Shown here: one piece after another, positions 11,765 to 24,149 of the stretch
Numbering within the stretch: position 1 is the first letter of the stretch
Layout of the letters: the number at the start of each line of letters is the position of its first letter
Assembly: GCA_907165275.2 (NCBI GenBank)
Contig: OU015660.1
Span: 7,752,501 to 7,816,500 of the forward strand
Length of the DNA: 64,000 bases
DNA from: Zygaena filipendulae
Taxonomy: Eukaryota; Arthropoda; Insecta; Lepidoptera; Zygaenidae
Direction of reading: 5' to 3'
The notes under the pieces: model-generated
The model's input: the letters and a program-made list of their open reading frames with translations, nothing else
The model's database searches: none
What the model was told of the DNA's origin: nothing
Program-made: the position numbers and the translations under genes

Positions 11765-12345
11765 ATAAATCATGGCGATGTAAATCATCAAACTGTTTCA
11801 TGAAGCGTGATTCTCCCAAACCTTCGTTCTTAATAACAATTTATACACACCTAAAATTACATGTTACTAGAACAAGTCGGGGGAGCAACGAATGGATAGA
11901 TATATTTTGTTTGTTTTATATGTGGGTGGTTTGATATAGCCAGTGGGTTCGGCTCGGGTGAATTATGACTCTGGTCACCCCCTTGTGACTGTACAGGTGA
12001 AATAGGCAGCTGTATACGCCTCCATTTATAGCTAATTTTATTGCTTCATCCTTTCTAAATCATAATAAAATTTTAGACCGTACGGGTAACCGTATATCGA
12101 CGCCGTGGTTTATTATAAAATCGCACGGCAGCCATTGCAGATGATTGGTTGTTATCGTCCCATCGAGTTTAAACCATGTTTTTTTTTAAATAAAAAGCAC
12201 CTCATAAATGGTATGATCACAGAATATAATAGGATTTTATGCTGTGTAATATTTATATGTTAATTATCTCTATATTCAGTCATTTTTATGTCTTAGTTTA
12301 TAACAGTTTTTAGTTTTTAATGCTATTATTTTACTTATTTATTTT
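11765..12345. other. no recognisable feature
   Basis: Unique-looking sequence with no gene, repeat unit or clear inverted repeat that I can support. Confidence 0.4.
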
Positions 12346-12490
12346 TTCGTTTTTTCCGTAGGTTGCACACCCCGTCCCTTTTATCTCTCTGTCAACCCAA
12401 TGGGTTAACTGTCAGAGTATGCCGCAAGGCATTAAGTTCGCCATTTGTACTATTTTGTGCAAGAAGAATAAATAAATAAATAAATAAATA
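12346..12490 (+). repeat. 3' tail of an ATAA-tailed retroelement
   Basis: GGTTAACTGTCAGAGTATGC, then CGCAAGGCATTAAGTTCGCC, ACTATTTTGTGC and a run of five to six AATA units. It matches the elements at 838-931 and 41028-41112. Truncated and non-coding. Confidence 0.6.
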
Positions 12491-13185
12491 GTATACTGTA
12501 CTAAACAATTTTCTTACAGATCTAAATAGAAACGTGCCTACCTATACTACCTGATTATCATTGCATTTATATAATTGAAAAAGTAATAAAATGGAGATAC
12601 CTATTACCTACTTAGATACACAATATCTTTTTCGACGAACGAGTAAATATTATTCACAGATTTTATACGTTACGTCGCTATGACATACCTATTATTTGCT
12701 ATTTCGTAGGATTTTTAGGTAATAACCTACTCAAATAATGCAAACGTTATTCGATCGATGCCTGGATTTGTGCGTACAAATAATGATATCTCATAAATAC
12801 AAAGGCCTACTATTTTCAGAGTGCAATAAAGCTTCGTAATAAATGGTCACAATAACTGTCATCGACGATCCTCAACATTATACGCAAAGTACGTACGCGT
12901 TCACCTCTATTATTGCCTTCAAGCTATCTCCGTCTTATTAGTCTTTGGCTGTTTGGTTAGGTACTGCGAACAATTTATGTTATAACAATGTTAAGTCCAG
13001 ACAATTTTATGAATTTTCTTGGCTGAATAAATAGCATAAATAAATTTTTAAGTAGTAGGTACATTTCACCGTCCTTACGATTTGGGTTTTCATACATACA
13101 CCTACCAATATAGGTAATCTCGAACTCTAAAAGATTATCACATGGTACATTTGTCCTTTTTTTCCTTTAGGTCGAGAATGAGACG
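12491..13185. other. no recognisable feature
   Basis: AT-rich DNA without a credible open frame or a repeat I recognise. Confidence 0.4.
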
Positions 13186-13335
13186 TGAAATTTATTTACT
13201 TATTTAAGAATTGCACATGAAATAACAGTTTTACAATACTTACATAAAGAGAAGGAAAAACGTACAGCCGAATGCAGAAACTCCTCCTTTTTGGAAGTAG
13301 GTCTTATAGCATAGTTGCGATCTCTTCTTTAAAAA
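13186..13335 (-). repeat. ATAA-tailed retroelement end, minus strand
   Basis: It shares TTGCACATGAAATAACAG and ACAATACTTACATAAAGAGA with 8858-8960. A CTCCTCCTTTTTGGAAGTA segment at about 13280 resembles the end of the AACCGACTTCC element, so two repeats may be joined here. Confidence 0.45.
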
Positions 13336-13398
13336 TTACTAATGCATAATATCATTATTTACACAGAAAATAAGTTTACCTGATAATTATATTAGGTA

Positions 13399-13612
13399 CT
13401 AGCTGTTCCCGAGGTTTCACCCGCGGTAATTTTGGAGATCCCGCGGGGATTCCGGGATAAAAAGTACTCTATGTCCTTCTCTGTATCCCTGACAACGTGC
13501 ATGCCAAATTTCATCCAAATCTGTTCAGCCGTTTTTGCGTGATTGAGTAACAAACATCCCAACATCCAAACATCCAAACATCCACACTTTCACATTTATA
13601 ATATTAGTAGGA
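13399..13612 (-). mobile_element. Lep1-like Helitron fragment, minus strand
   Basis: It begins CTAGCTGTTCCCGAGGTTTC (the 3' end read in reverse), passes CCGCGGTAATTTTGGAG and AAATCTGTTCAGCCGTTTTT and ends ATAATATTAGTAGGATA. An AACATCC microsatellite with about four units (13546-13585) is embedded, as described for microsatellite-associated Lep1/MINE copies. Confidence 0.75.
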
Positions 13613-14523
13613 TAATATTTTACCTTAAAAAATTTAAAAAAGAAATTACATTTCTATGCCTAGTCAACATTATTAGAATAGGAGAACCTCTGAATGCCGG
13701 AAGCATATAATATTACCGGGTAGTAATACCAGGCGCCTAATATGTTTGCGGCGGCCGGCGGTGGGTAATGAAAGCAAATAACCACTATTTGTCAAGCGGA
13801 GTACGGATGCTCAACTAAAGTTTCACAAAAGAAAGGTCACGGCGATAGAACGTGCCAGTCGTAACTACAACTACTCAAGTTTTTGTTGACGAAGTATTCA
13901 GAAGAAATGGCCAGTATTATTTTATTATCTATTACCTACTTATCTACTGTTTTTCTAGGAATATAAATTTGGGTCTATCACTACGCATTAATACGATGAT
14001 TATTATCTGATTAATAATATAGGTGAATCTTATGAGCTCTAATAAGAAGTACGTCAAGTCGGTATACAAATTAATTAGTGTAGGTAGGTATGTTGAACGA
14101 AGATTACCTTCGTTGAATAAACTAGCAGGATCTTTTTAATATCAGCTTCAATATAGCAAACAAAGTGACAAAGCCATGTTTATAGAAGCAGTATTACCTT
14201 CGCACGGTTCCGCTGCCGACGACTCGACTGCGAGATTATTACGAGACTGTTGCAATAAAGGGAGAATTTAACGACACCTGGCAAATATTAAGAGGGGAAG
14301 AAACAAACATACTTAGGTGCACGTGAAAAAAATAAGCGAAACCGATTACACCTTCTGAAACGAAATTCATAAAAGCTGGTTTAACTGCAATAAGAAACTT
14401 CGCAAACAATTCTATAAGAAGAAATACAGATGCATATTCCGTTACCTTTTTTGTCTTTCCTGCCTCATTCCTATTGAATTAAATTTTTTATAGATCCTTG
14501 ATTTTTTTCCAATTTTTAAATGT
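13613..14523. other. no recognisable feature
   Basis: Includes a small GC-rich patch (GCGGCGGCCGGCGG near 13750). No gene or repeat boundary can be supported. Confidence 0.4.
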
Positions 14524-14531
14524 GTTTCTAA

Positions 14532-14768
14532 CATCGACCACACAGCCCATAGACGCCTAATAACAGGCGAATGGCTCCTGTCAACACATCTGACTTATAG
14601 TTCCGATGTGGCCTTGAATTAGCCAATCACGGCGTGTAACTAGCGCGTGTGGCCTTGAATTAACCAATCACGGCGTTGCAACCCCGCTTCTCTTACCTCA
14701 GCTAGTTGCCAGAATGCATTCAATACGCAAAATCAAACATTAGGCGTCTATGTGCTGTGTGGTCGATG
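14532..14768. mobile_element. hAT-type MITE with 8-bp target duplication
   Basis: The ends are inverted repeats of about 29 bp (14532-14560 and 14740-14768), beginning CATCGACCACACAG. They are flanked by a perfect 8-bp direct repeat, GTTTCTAA, at 14524-14531 and 14769-14776. An 8-bp target duplication is the hallmark of the hAT superfamily. The 237-bp interior is non-coding and holds a 41-bp-period direct repeat of GTGGCCTTGAATTA (14608 and 14649). Confidence 0.85.
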
Positions 14769-14804
14769 GTTTCTAATAATAATACTATGTAGTTTATACC
14801 ACGT

Positions 14805-14893
14805 TTGCTTGGTTTCCACGGCACAAGCTAATAATAGCTCACTGTGAGAACAAGTAGATCTGTGGGTTGTGAAGTGGATTATTATTATTATTA
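14805..14893 (+). mobile_element. 5'-truncated SINE
   Basis: GGTTTCCACGGCACAAGCTA, CAAGTAGATCTGTGGGTTG, AAGTGG and an ATT tail match the 3' half of the SINE at 10870-11152. Truncated and non-coding. Confidence 0.7.
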
Positions 14894-15044
14894 CATGACG
14901 TTTAATTATAATTTCTATAGTTAGGTATAATAATCAAAGTGTGATAGCTTGAATGTTTAAATGTTTGATTGCTTGGATGTTTATTACTAAAGTACCTAAA
15001 CGGTTGAACGAATTTGGATAAAATTGGGAAAATAGATACATGTT

Positions 15045-15543
15045 CTAGATTAGCACGTAGACGTTAATTTCCGACTTCTCCTGATACTTAACCATCAGTT
15101 CCACTGCACCATATTATGCTTTGTGACAAGCATTTAATAGTTTAGAAACCATATTAAAGTAATAGTCGAACCGGAACCCGTGAAATAAGTATTATTGAGT
15201 AGTTTCGATATCATCTGTGGCTTCATCGTCCGTTCCACTTCTCCTAATCTTGCTTTCTGAAAGCAAATAAACGATTTACTATAAAAAATACCCAAATCGT
15301 TATAGGTGTGCCTATATAATTTTAGAAGTTCCCTCGATTTCTTCAAGATCCCACTATCAGATCCCGACTTAATGGTACTTTTAGGTGATCCCGACAATGG
15401 AACCAACTTGGAAATATACCCTTTCAAACTAAAAAAAAAACTATTTTTGAAATCGGTCCAACCGTCTTCGAGTAATCGGTGAATAATAAAAAAACATAGG
15501 TACAACCGAACACAGAACCTCCTCCTTTTTGGAAGTCGGTTAA
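15045..15543 (-). mobile_element. AACCGACTTCC-ended repeat element, minus strand
   Basis: The right end reads AACCTCCTCCTTTTTGGAAG then TCGGTTAA, the reverse of the start at 61034. The body matches 61140-61790 in inverted orientation, including the ATTACTCGAAGACGG-type motif and the TCGAGGGAACT-type motif. A 123-codon minus-strand frame runs through it with the motif HRLLEDGWTD, also present at 61134-61514. I do not know the protein or superfamily, and the frame may be incidental. Confidence 0.6.
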
Positions 15544-15810
15544 AAATAACTTAAGTACTTATCTACCACAATCAAATTGAAGTGGTTATGACGTGAAATT
15601 CCCACCCCGACACTTACAGAGGAGTTCAAATTGAAATGAAACGCCATTGCAAAAATAAACTGAATTGTATTAGAGAAGGAAAATGAACGCAAAAAAGATA
15701 TTTCTGCAATATTTGAATTCAAATTGAAAGTAGGTGCGCTCACGTGAGATTACCTACTAGACAGGAACAAAAAAAATAATAAAAAAATTATAAAATTATA
15801 AAAAAAAACA

Positions 15811-15997
15811 TCCGCTGCGTCTGTACGTCTGCCTGTTCGCGTTAACTCAAAAATTACTAAATTAGTTTTCACTAGAATTTCACCAATAGATATAGGTATA
15901 GTGATTCAAGAGAAATGTAGAGTAAACGTACAGTTTATCCTGAAATTCCCGCGGGAACTCCGAAATAATCGTGGATGAAACCGCGGGGGACAGCTAG
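15811..15997 (+). mobile_element. Lep1-like Helitron fragment
   Basis: TCTGCCTGTTCGCGTTAACT, TTTTCACTAGAATTTCACCA, AATTCCCGCGGGAACTCCG, then a hairpin ending GGGGACAGCTAG. This is a 3' end with the usual CTAG terminus. Confidence 0.7.
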
Positions 15998-16820
15998 TAT
16001 ATAAGTAGATGTAATGTATTGTTAGTGTACCATTTATTATATCTACACATTTTTGAAATATTAAGTCACAATTTTTAGCTCTTGTGCTAGACGTCTTTTT
16101 TCTATAGTCGTATAATAATTAAATACTACTACTATCATTATTATTACTATTATTATTATTAGTCGTACTAATTATTAAATATTATCTGTCCTCATTCAGT
16201 CTTTGAACTTCGTCCAAACCCGTAAATAAAAAAGTTATTATCATGATATGTACTTTAATAACCTTTCGAACTAGCTATTACCTATCCGATTTCCAAAAAA
16301 CATTGTAGAGATAATCGACAGGTATAAAAAATAAAAATTATTCGTTCCCTATTTCGTTTATAAAAAAAACGTTGAGGATAAAAAAATGCACACAAATTTT
16401 GCGCTCCCAAAATTTTGGTTGCATCATACCTACCTACTTGCTCGCTTAATTCTCTCATTTTCCGTGGCGCGTCGTAAAGATGAAATTGCCTTCCTAGTTG
16501 AATTCATTGCCGGGTGTAAATGGGGGGCGACGCGCACGCCACCTATCCTACCCTACCCTAATAATATGGCAGTTTTCCACGAACATTCTAGCACAGGTGA
16601 AACAACAGTGTGGAATAGGTGCTCGTTTCCCCGCTGGAATACTTGACTCGTGATAAATTGAGGATTGTCGTTTCAGTTTTCTGGCGACTGAGAAAAAACC
16701 TGCAAAAACCTAGATTGCCAGCCAGAACATAATAGGTATAAAGTGCAAAGCCCTATCAAAGGATAGCTAAGACACTTTCACTTTCCAGGCATCAATTTTC
16801 AGAGAAAGATTTTATAAGTT
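15998..16820. other. no recognisable feature
   Basis: AT-rich with a short ATT microsatellite near 16135-16160. An 86-codon open frame at 16386-16646 has no recognisable motif, and I do not call it a gene. Confidence 0.4.
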
Positions 16821-16977
16821 TTTTCACCCGCGTTAATTTTAGAGTTCCCGCGAGAATTCCGGGATAAAAAGTACCATATATGTTAATCTGATGTATAAGC
16901 TTGTAAAGTTTCATTTAAATCCATTCAGTAGTTTTTGCGTGCATTAGTAACTTTCGCGTTTATAAGATTAGTAGGAT
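16821..16977 (-). mobile_element. Lep1-like Helitron fragment, minus strand
   Basis: TTTTCACCCGCGTTAATTTT, GTTCCCGCGAGAATTCCGGG, AATCCATTCAGTAGTTTTTG and a terminal TAAGATTAGTAGGAT. The CTAG end is missing. Confidence 0.6.
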
Positions 16978-17264
16978 CTAAACTTGGAGTAGGTATAAGT
17001 AGATACACGAGATATTTATTAGATACGGTATTAGGGTCGTTTTTACACGAGAGGGCTGGAATTAAAATACGCACGTATGCATAGAATTTAGGCATAAAAC
17101 AACAGTGGCTGCAAGCTGAGTGAAGTCATCTCAAGTCAGGTTAAAAAGGCCGAATACTGCTCTTGTGTGTGTGTCATCGAGGGTAATTCGTGCCATTATT
17201 GAATTACTGATTTTTATGCTTCAATTCTGAACAGAATTTACTTATAGATATACCTAGCTTTCGT

Positions 17265-17345
17265 TTGACTTGCGCGTCACTTCCGTTGCCTATTAAAATT
17301 TTACTCTCGACGCGCCAAAAGAACTCAAAATTACTTCAAAAACTC
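17265..17345 (+). repeat. GAAGAAGTG interspersed repeat, third copy
   Basis: GCGCGTCACTTCCGTTGCC, TTAAAATTTTACTC and GACGCGCCAAAAGAACTCA align with 4074-4150. Class unknown. Confidence 0.4.
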
Positions 17346-18625
17346 CTGGAAAATTAATTATATCAATATAGATTAAAATTTCTTATATTAAATATTGAAC
17401 ATTGACGTAAAAAAATTGTGTTGTACCTGAATAAAAACTAAAAAAGTACAAAGTAATAAAAAGTAAAAAAGTTGCTATGTGATTTTTAAAAACATTTGTA
17501 AAACACTCGTCCTTTCAATATAAGGCGACAATGATGAAAACATTATTTTAATTTAAATATTATTAAGTTACCAAAATTTAACATGCGAGTACCTTAAATA
17601 TATTAAAAGTAGGTACGTGTTTAAGTATACGTCGCCTCGGCAGGGTGCCTTTAGCGTAATGACAAAAGACCCCTGTTGCGACATTGGCTGGCCACAATAT
17701 GTCACTAACAAATTAATTATATCAACACAAATGAATGCTGATAGTAAGTACTACATTGTAATTTATTTTTAAGAAACTAATCACCAACTTGCCGGAAAAT
17801 CTCGTCAAATTCAAATAAAGAATATCTCCGTTGCCGTACGCAACGATCTAAAAAAATTGTAGATTTTTCTTAAGTTTCACAAATATAGTCTGCAATAGAC
17901 GACATTAATAGGATATACGAGTTATAGGTAAATATTTTTTCCATAGTGTAGTGTTGGGGCATCTAGGGCAACATCAAAATATGTGATTTATTTGAGTATC
18001 CCCTTGAAAGACACGGTTATAATAAATGTGTACATATTTTATTATGCTAACACTTTTGTCACTCGTTGAACTTTATTACTATAGCAGTATAAGATTCAAC
18101 AACTGACATAATTAAGTGATTACATATTTCTGATGCTTCTTTTGTATGGCCAGAGACAAAGCAGGCTTACTTGTAGCAATTTCGTAACGAAAGCTTATGG
18201 ACAAAATTTAGGGCGGTAAATTTTTATACAGAATGAATATAAAATGAGACCCCCAGTCGTATTTATTATCATATCTAAGTTAACACACAACAACTAAGTA
18301 CCCACAGACCGTACGCCACAAATACCGGGCCCACTGCAGCCGTGCTCCTTTATCCACAACGGCATAATTCAGTTACCCAATGAACCACATGCGGTGCATA
18401 CGAATACCCAACAGTCAGATTGAATTTGAACCGGGAAATATATAAAATGTAGGTGTAAATTCACGGCGGGTAATACAATCGAGTTATAGAAAAAAATGAG
18501 GTATGTGTTTGTTTCTTCTTTTTTTTTTCATAATTTGCTAGTCTAGATACCTATACTGGCCAATATTTTTTAACGATCAATTAAACATTAAGATCCCTGA
18601 AAAAATATAAAAAACTACTGGTTGT
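17346..18625. other. no recognisable feature
   Basis: AT-rich sequence. I see no credible exon and no bounded repeat. Confidence 0.4.
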
Positions 18626-18929
18626 CAATAGGCTAGTTGACTAATTTTTTTTAGTCCGTCTTGTAGATTAATAAAAAATATTGAACTTGTATTTTTTTCT
18701 GTTTTTACGTAATCTAAAAATAACGGCGAGTTGAAATTTCGCGTGACGTCACTATCCGGTGCAGTTTGTATGGGGGCTTATACCGGTAACGACGTCACGA
18801 GTTTCCACCCTAAAATTTAATGCGCTTTATCTCTGTAAAAAGTACAAAATACGTGTTTATTATTTTTTTCTTTTCTAATTGACGGACCAATTAGAATTTT
18901 GATTTTCGAAAGTCGTCAACATCCCTATT
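18626..18929. mobile_element. MITE with GTTGAC ends, copy 1
   Basis: Imperfect inverted ends (AATAGG..TAGTTGACTAATT and GTCGTCAACATCCCTATT) bound about 300 bp. The whole unit matches 54315-54646 at a clearly recognisable level. Two TGACGTCA-like palindromes (near 18744 and 18791) sit in the middle. Non-coding, and no target duplication could be fixed. Confidence 0.65.
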
Positions 18930-19905
18930 CTGAAATCCTCTATGCCCTGAGTGACTCAGGAAATACCCAGTTCCGTAGTTCCAGATTGTATCCCTTACTT
19001 CCTAACTTACAAACTTTACCCTTTTGTAATAGATATTAGTGTAGACTATTTTTTATTTATTGAAACTAAATTCTACATGATTTATATAAATGGGTATAAA
19101 AGTAGAAACATTTGAAAACTAATTTCTTAATTGATTTTACCTATGTTAACCATAATATGCTAATTTAATACGTTAACTACATACGAAACTTCCCGTTTCC
19201 CATACTTTAAAATAATATCTTAATGTCCAATGAAACCAGAGATGCGCCCACACAGACAATTATACTTTTCATCGAGTAATTTTGTATTACCTATAAATTT
19301 CTTAACTTTCAATGGTCAAACTCACGTTGAAAACACAAAAACAGTTCTTGTATTCATTACAAATGCGTGCTGTAAATACGTCGAACGCTACAAAGATCAT
19401 GTAGAATTAAAAATTCAAATCCAATACGATACAAGAACTATAAAACGCGGAGTCGCGGACATTAAAGAACAACTGTCATTCCAACATGTCGTTTTCGTGA
19501 TTGCACATGAAGTCATTTTGTTGTCTATTTTACGACATCGATGTTGACGCGGTCCGGTTGGTGTTGCATACAGTGTACATAGACTGTGATATAAGGCAGT
19601 ACAAAGGTTACATTACTGTCTGAAAACCGTCGTGTTACGCGAAACAACAGCCCGCAATGTTGGTCCGTGTTTTGTTTGTGAGCACAGCCTTACACGGGGA
19701 ATCTCTGAATTTCCCCCGAGTGTACTAAAAAGCTCTCACGTCAGACAGCAGTTTATCGACAGTTTGATCCCGGCTTGATGAGTCGGACGCTATATACTAA
19801 AAAAGGTTCTACAGATTGTAGGTATCTACGTCCCTACTCATCAGTGGACAGAATCTCCCTTTATAATATTTTAGAATATAGAGTAAAAGTTAATTATTTT
19901 TCATC
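18930..19905. other. no recognisable feature
   Basis: A 105-codon plus-strand open frame lies at 19230-19547. It is unusually long for this AT content but has no motif I recognise and no splice or promoter context. I leave it uncalled. Confidence 0.35.
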
Positions 19906-20091
19906 CTTATAAATGAGAATGTGCAGAGTTAATTTGTTTGTTTGTTTGTTACGCCTTTACCACTCATTCGATAATCATGAAATTTTGCATGCACGTAGTC
20001 AGGAATATACTATATATAGAAGGACATAAAGTTTCCTTTTATTCCAAAGTTCCCGCGTAAACGCGCGAGTAAAACCGCGGGGAACAGCTAG
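19906..20091 (+). mobile_element. Lep1-like Helitron fragment
   Basis: CTTATAAATGAGAATG, TTTGTTTGTTTGTTACGCC, AATTTTGCATGCACG, then TTCCCGCG and a hairpin ending GGGGAACAGCTAG. Confidence 0.7.
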
Positions 20092-20116
20092 TCCTAAATA
20101 AATGCGGATGTGATTT

Positions 20117-20275
20117 TTTGTTTATAACGCTTTCCCGCCTTAACTTCTAAATCGATCGTCATTAAATTTTTCATACACGTTGTCAGTGGTATAGAAAAGT
20201 ACACAAGGTTTTAACCCGGGATTCCCGCGGAAAGTTCGAATTAAACACCGGTGAAGCCAAGGGGAAAAGCTAATA
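20117..20275 (+). mobile_element. diverged Lep1-like Helitron fragment
   Basis: GTTTATAACGCTTTCCCGCC, TTCATACACGTTGTCAGTGG, GGGATTCCCGCGGAAAG and a decayed hairpin followed by AAAAGCTAAT. It lies just 25 bp after the previous copy. Confidence 0.55.
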
Positions 20276-22846
20276 AAAAAATCAGTGACAACCATAAACG
20301 TACCAGAATAAACCTTTGCTATAATATGAAAAAAAAGCTTTAAAATTTTCAAAATATGTATCCTAATAACGAGCTTATTTTGCGCATCTTAAAGGATCCC
20401 AGTCAAAGGTCTCCTTTCGAAATATTCTCATTACTTCAGGAGTATCTTTTTTATACTTTATGCGAAGGGCCCGCTTCCTTGTTCATCCAAGTATTATGGA
20501 GTTATCCCCCTTTCCCATTGGCTAAGAAAGAATAAAGCTAATAAGAAAACTCACGATAGCGATCTCCGCTCAGCTGCATTTTAATTTACAATTTAATGAA
20601 ACCTTTTACGATTCAGCCGCCTATCATTATTACTGGACTGGTTGTATTATTAATTTTACTGCGCGACACACTTTTCAAGAAACTAATTTATAGATTTCCT
20701 CGAGGATAAATTGAAAAGCATTTCTTTCAACATCACCATTCATGTCGGAAATAAACAACAGCGACAACCCATTCAGATGAATCTACAAGACTTGCCTTAA
20801 ACGTAAAAAAACTAGCGACACACTCTCGTTTCTTTTTATCGTTGGAGCAATAAATATATCCACCGCCCTCGCACAGAGTACGGTAAAATTCTCTTAAAAA
20901 AAAACTACCAGCCAATAAATTGTAAAGATTAATGTTAGATACGAAATTTATCTACTTAAGTACCGCAGCGTGAAATGTAATATGTCTTTAGATAAATAAA
21001 TCTTCACGACACACTTTAACTCTTTTTCTACAGACAAAGATATACCTACTAAATTTATTTTTCACTAGCTTAGTTACTAGTTAGTATTATTTCTTTTGGA
21101 AGGTTTATTTATACCAGGAATTGCCGAGGGAACCCTAAACTTTACGCAGGTAAAACCGCAAAGAATATTATCATAGAAAATATAGTCAGGCCTAAATAAC
21201 AACAAAAACATACAGCTTCAATATCTCTTCATTTTGGTTCGCTTATTGATTTAACGGTCCATATGTACGTAAAACTAACAGCCCTCTAAGCAAAGAAACG
21301 CCATTAGAAGCCACATGGGACTACGGATCCCCAATCCTCTGGGACCGGGTAACGCGTGGTTCCGCCGCTGCACATTTTTACTTTGCCGCTAATTGGTGCA
21401 TTTCGGGGGCAAACGCGAAACCCCAACAAGTCCCCAGGGAAAATGAAATACAAACAGCTTTTTCAATGTGAATTTGTTTGAAACATTTTCTGATTTTTAT
21501 AACAGAATAAGAAACTGCTAGACTTATAAGTTATTTACTCCGTATATTTTCACTTGAAGTAAGAAATAAAGAAAACTACATATATTTGTTCACTTTGGTC
21601 ACTTGTAAAAAATCTCTTTACTTTTGTGAGCACCATTATTTTTTACTTTAGATTCTTCCCTGTCAAGAAATTCTTCCAACATTACATTGTTAACAATATA
21701 TCAATGATTAACACTGATTACTTTGAAAAATACTCTTAATATTATATACCGTAAGCCTGCTTTTTGTGGGTTGTTAGGTACTCACATTAATTAACGGAAT
21801 TACAAAGCAAGAGATTATGAACAATATCAAAAATGTAAGTACCTATGTATCATGAGTTTATAGAACATAAATAATTGATAGATTTATTTATATTTATTTA
21901 TGCTGTTTCTTTCTTGAATAAACAAAAATAAAAGTAAAATTTTAAAATATTACACATTAATTTAACGTTTCATATAATATGACTTTAGTCAACTATTGTC
22001 TTTAGTTGTGTTATAGAAAATACAATCCATCAAAATACGGTTTGATTAAGTATTTTTGACTATACCGATCGATTTCCAGTCGAGGGCGCTGAGTACAACG
22101 GTGGAACCCTTAAAAAACCTCAATTTTATCGGATGATCCCCAGTCCATTGCGTGCACGTATCTCCAAAATTTCACGCACCCTTTGTAATAATACCAATTG
22201 GGTAGTAGGTATAGGTACGTCGACAGAATCCTCTTATCTACCCTAGTTTCCATCGGACCAGCACAATGAAGGCACGAAAGTTTTGCGATAAAACGATCTA
22301 CTATATCATATTGGCACTTTCGACGGAGAATCGTGTAATATTTCGTACCTCTCAAAGCCCAACAGCACTTCACTAAGTCCTCAGTGAAAGGGAAAGGAAG
22401 AAATTGATGGGCAATAGTCACGAGCCACATGAAGTGTCGGACGTTATGAGAAGGATTTAGTAGGTATGTGCTTCACGGGAAGCTAGCGAGTTAAGCTTAA
22501 AACATTTATCTTTATCTAAAACACAGGACGCCAAAGTAGGTAAATGCGGTTTGGGAAGATAGACAGAACAAATCGTCGCTTTTGTTTTTTTTGCTTTTGT
22601 AAATTGATTTATTTCTTATCCGCCTAAGTCAAAAGGGAAGTGACAATAAAATGCCGCCGATGTAGGTGGTATACGTGTTAACGTGAAAAATATCTCTAAA
22701 TTACAATTTAGTTACCATACAACTACAAATTAGTGAATAATTGGGACAGCTTATATCATCACCAGTAGGTACATCAGAACTGCCAGTATTGTTATTAAAA
22801 TCGTGAGAATTAAACAGAAATAAACCAAATTTTGACAAAAAAAATT
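20276..22846. other. mostly featureless stretch with one GC-rich patch
   Basis: About 2.5 kb without a supported gene. 21290-21440 is distinctly GC-rich against its surroundings (GGACTACGGATCCCCAAT, GGGACCGGGTAACGCG, GGTTCCGCCGCTGC) and lacks a long open frame. 21125-21175 resembles a decayed Helitron-like end. A 106-codon minus-strand frame at 22110-22430 has no motif I recognise. Confidence 0.4.
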
Positions 22847-23140
22847 AAACCGACTTCAAAATAAATAAATAAATAAATAAACTACACTAAAAAGTTAAAA
22901 ATAACAAAATACCGATTTAATCCGAAAGACAAAAATGTACATAAGTAATTTTATTATTGGTACGTGGTTCTACTGATCGTTTCGAAGTCGGTGCCAAGCC
23001 TGATCTCCCACCACACTGCAAGCGTGGAAGCGTGTCGTCGTGAACAAAACAACCCAATTGGGCAGACACGAGCGAGTTCGGCACCGACTTCAAACCGATA
23101 AGTAGATAGCACATACCAATAATAATAATAATAATATTAA
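22847..23140. mobile_element. foldback MITE with AACCGACTTC ends, related to 61915-62306
   Basis: It starts AAACCGACTTCAAAATAAAT and contains TACCGATTTAATCC, as in the element at 61915. The centre has an inverted pair, GAAGTCGGTGCC and GGCACCGACTTC, with TTATTATTGG and CCAATAATAATAA outside it. The right arm is shortened. Non-coding. Confidence 0.6.
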
Positions 23141-23599
23141 CCAACTATTTACGCATTTCACATTTATAATATTAGTAATAGAATGTATTCATTTTTTTTT
23201 AAATCATATCAAGATACAACTTTCAATCCAGCAATGTATTTTATTTACTTTATAATAAGGACCTATCTCGTGCTGATTTGCGTATTGGAGTGACATCATG
23301 CTTGTGCCTTACGTTTAATGCTTCATGTAAATTATAAATCCTCAAACCGGTAGGCCGTTTATTATTTTGCTGACGTGTAAATGTAAACAAAACAATGACT
23401 AGGTATTCTGGGTTGGTAATTTGCAATCGACGCGCCCTCGCCCGTCAGCTTTTGTTACTAGTGAGGTCATTAAGGTGTGGTCCTTGGTTTTATAGAGACA
23501 GCTTTGGAATGCTTTGGGGTGGTTTCTTGAGACTGAGTAAGTAAATAACCTTTGAGACTTAAACAGAGTCTATAACTATTTTATACTATATATATTTAT

Positions 23600-23670
23600 A
23601 CTAGCTGTTCCCCGCGGTTTTACCCACGTTAATTTCGGAACAAGTTTCGGAGTTCGCTAACATTCATTAA
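23600..23670 (-). mobile_element. short Lep1-like Helitron 3' fragment, minus strand
   Basis: CTAGCTGTTCCCCGCGGTTT then TACCCACGTTAATTTCGGA. Only the 3' terminal part is present. Confidence 0.6.
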
Positions 23671-24149
23671 AATTGTGAAGCTTGTTTAAAAACAATCTTT
23701 AAATTTCCTTTTTCTATGGTTTTTGTTTATTTTATTTTAAACGTTTAATTAGAAACTAAATTAAGCATTTATAGATACACGGTTTGTATAACTCCTTTAG
23801 ATCGCGTGTCCCAATAGCGAAAAAATACTCGGAGCGTGTCGTTTTGTCCGCATTATAACGATACTTCGCGTGACACCTCATCGCCATAACGATTTTATAA
23901 CAAAGCCTTAACGGTTCGACAATAACCGGCTTAGCTTAGACTTTAAACAGTGAGATTTTCTGTTTGTTGTGCAATTTTATTTTCTTTAATTGACCCGTTG
24001 AAAGCTTGAATTTAATTCATGAGCACTGAAAAATCGTTAGCTTTTTTCAAAACGTCGTTTTTGGAAATCAGACAGAATAAACTACCCATTGAATAGTCGC
24101 ATGTCAAAATAGATAAAACACATTCTATGTAATCAAGCGATTTAATAGA
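23671..24149. other. no recognisable feature
   Basis: AT-rich DNA. Nothing supported on either strand. Confidence 0.4.

Noticed and set aside
19230..19547. 105-codon plus-strand open frame
   Set aside because: No motif, no repeat context and no sign of splicing.
22110..22430. 106-codon minus-strand open frame rich in aromatic residues and cysteines
   Set aside because: No family motif that I recognise and no upstream signals.
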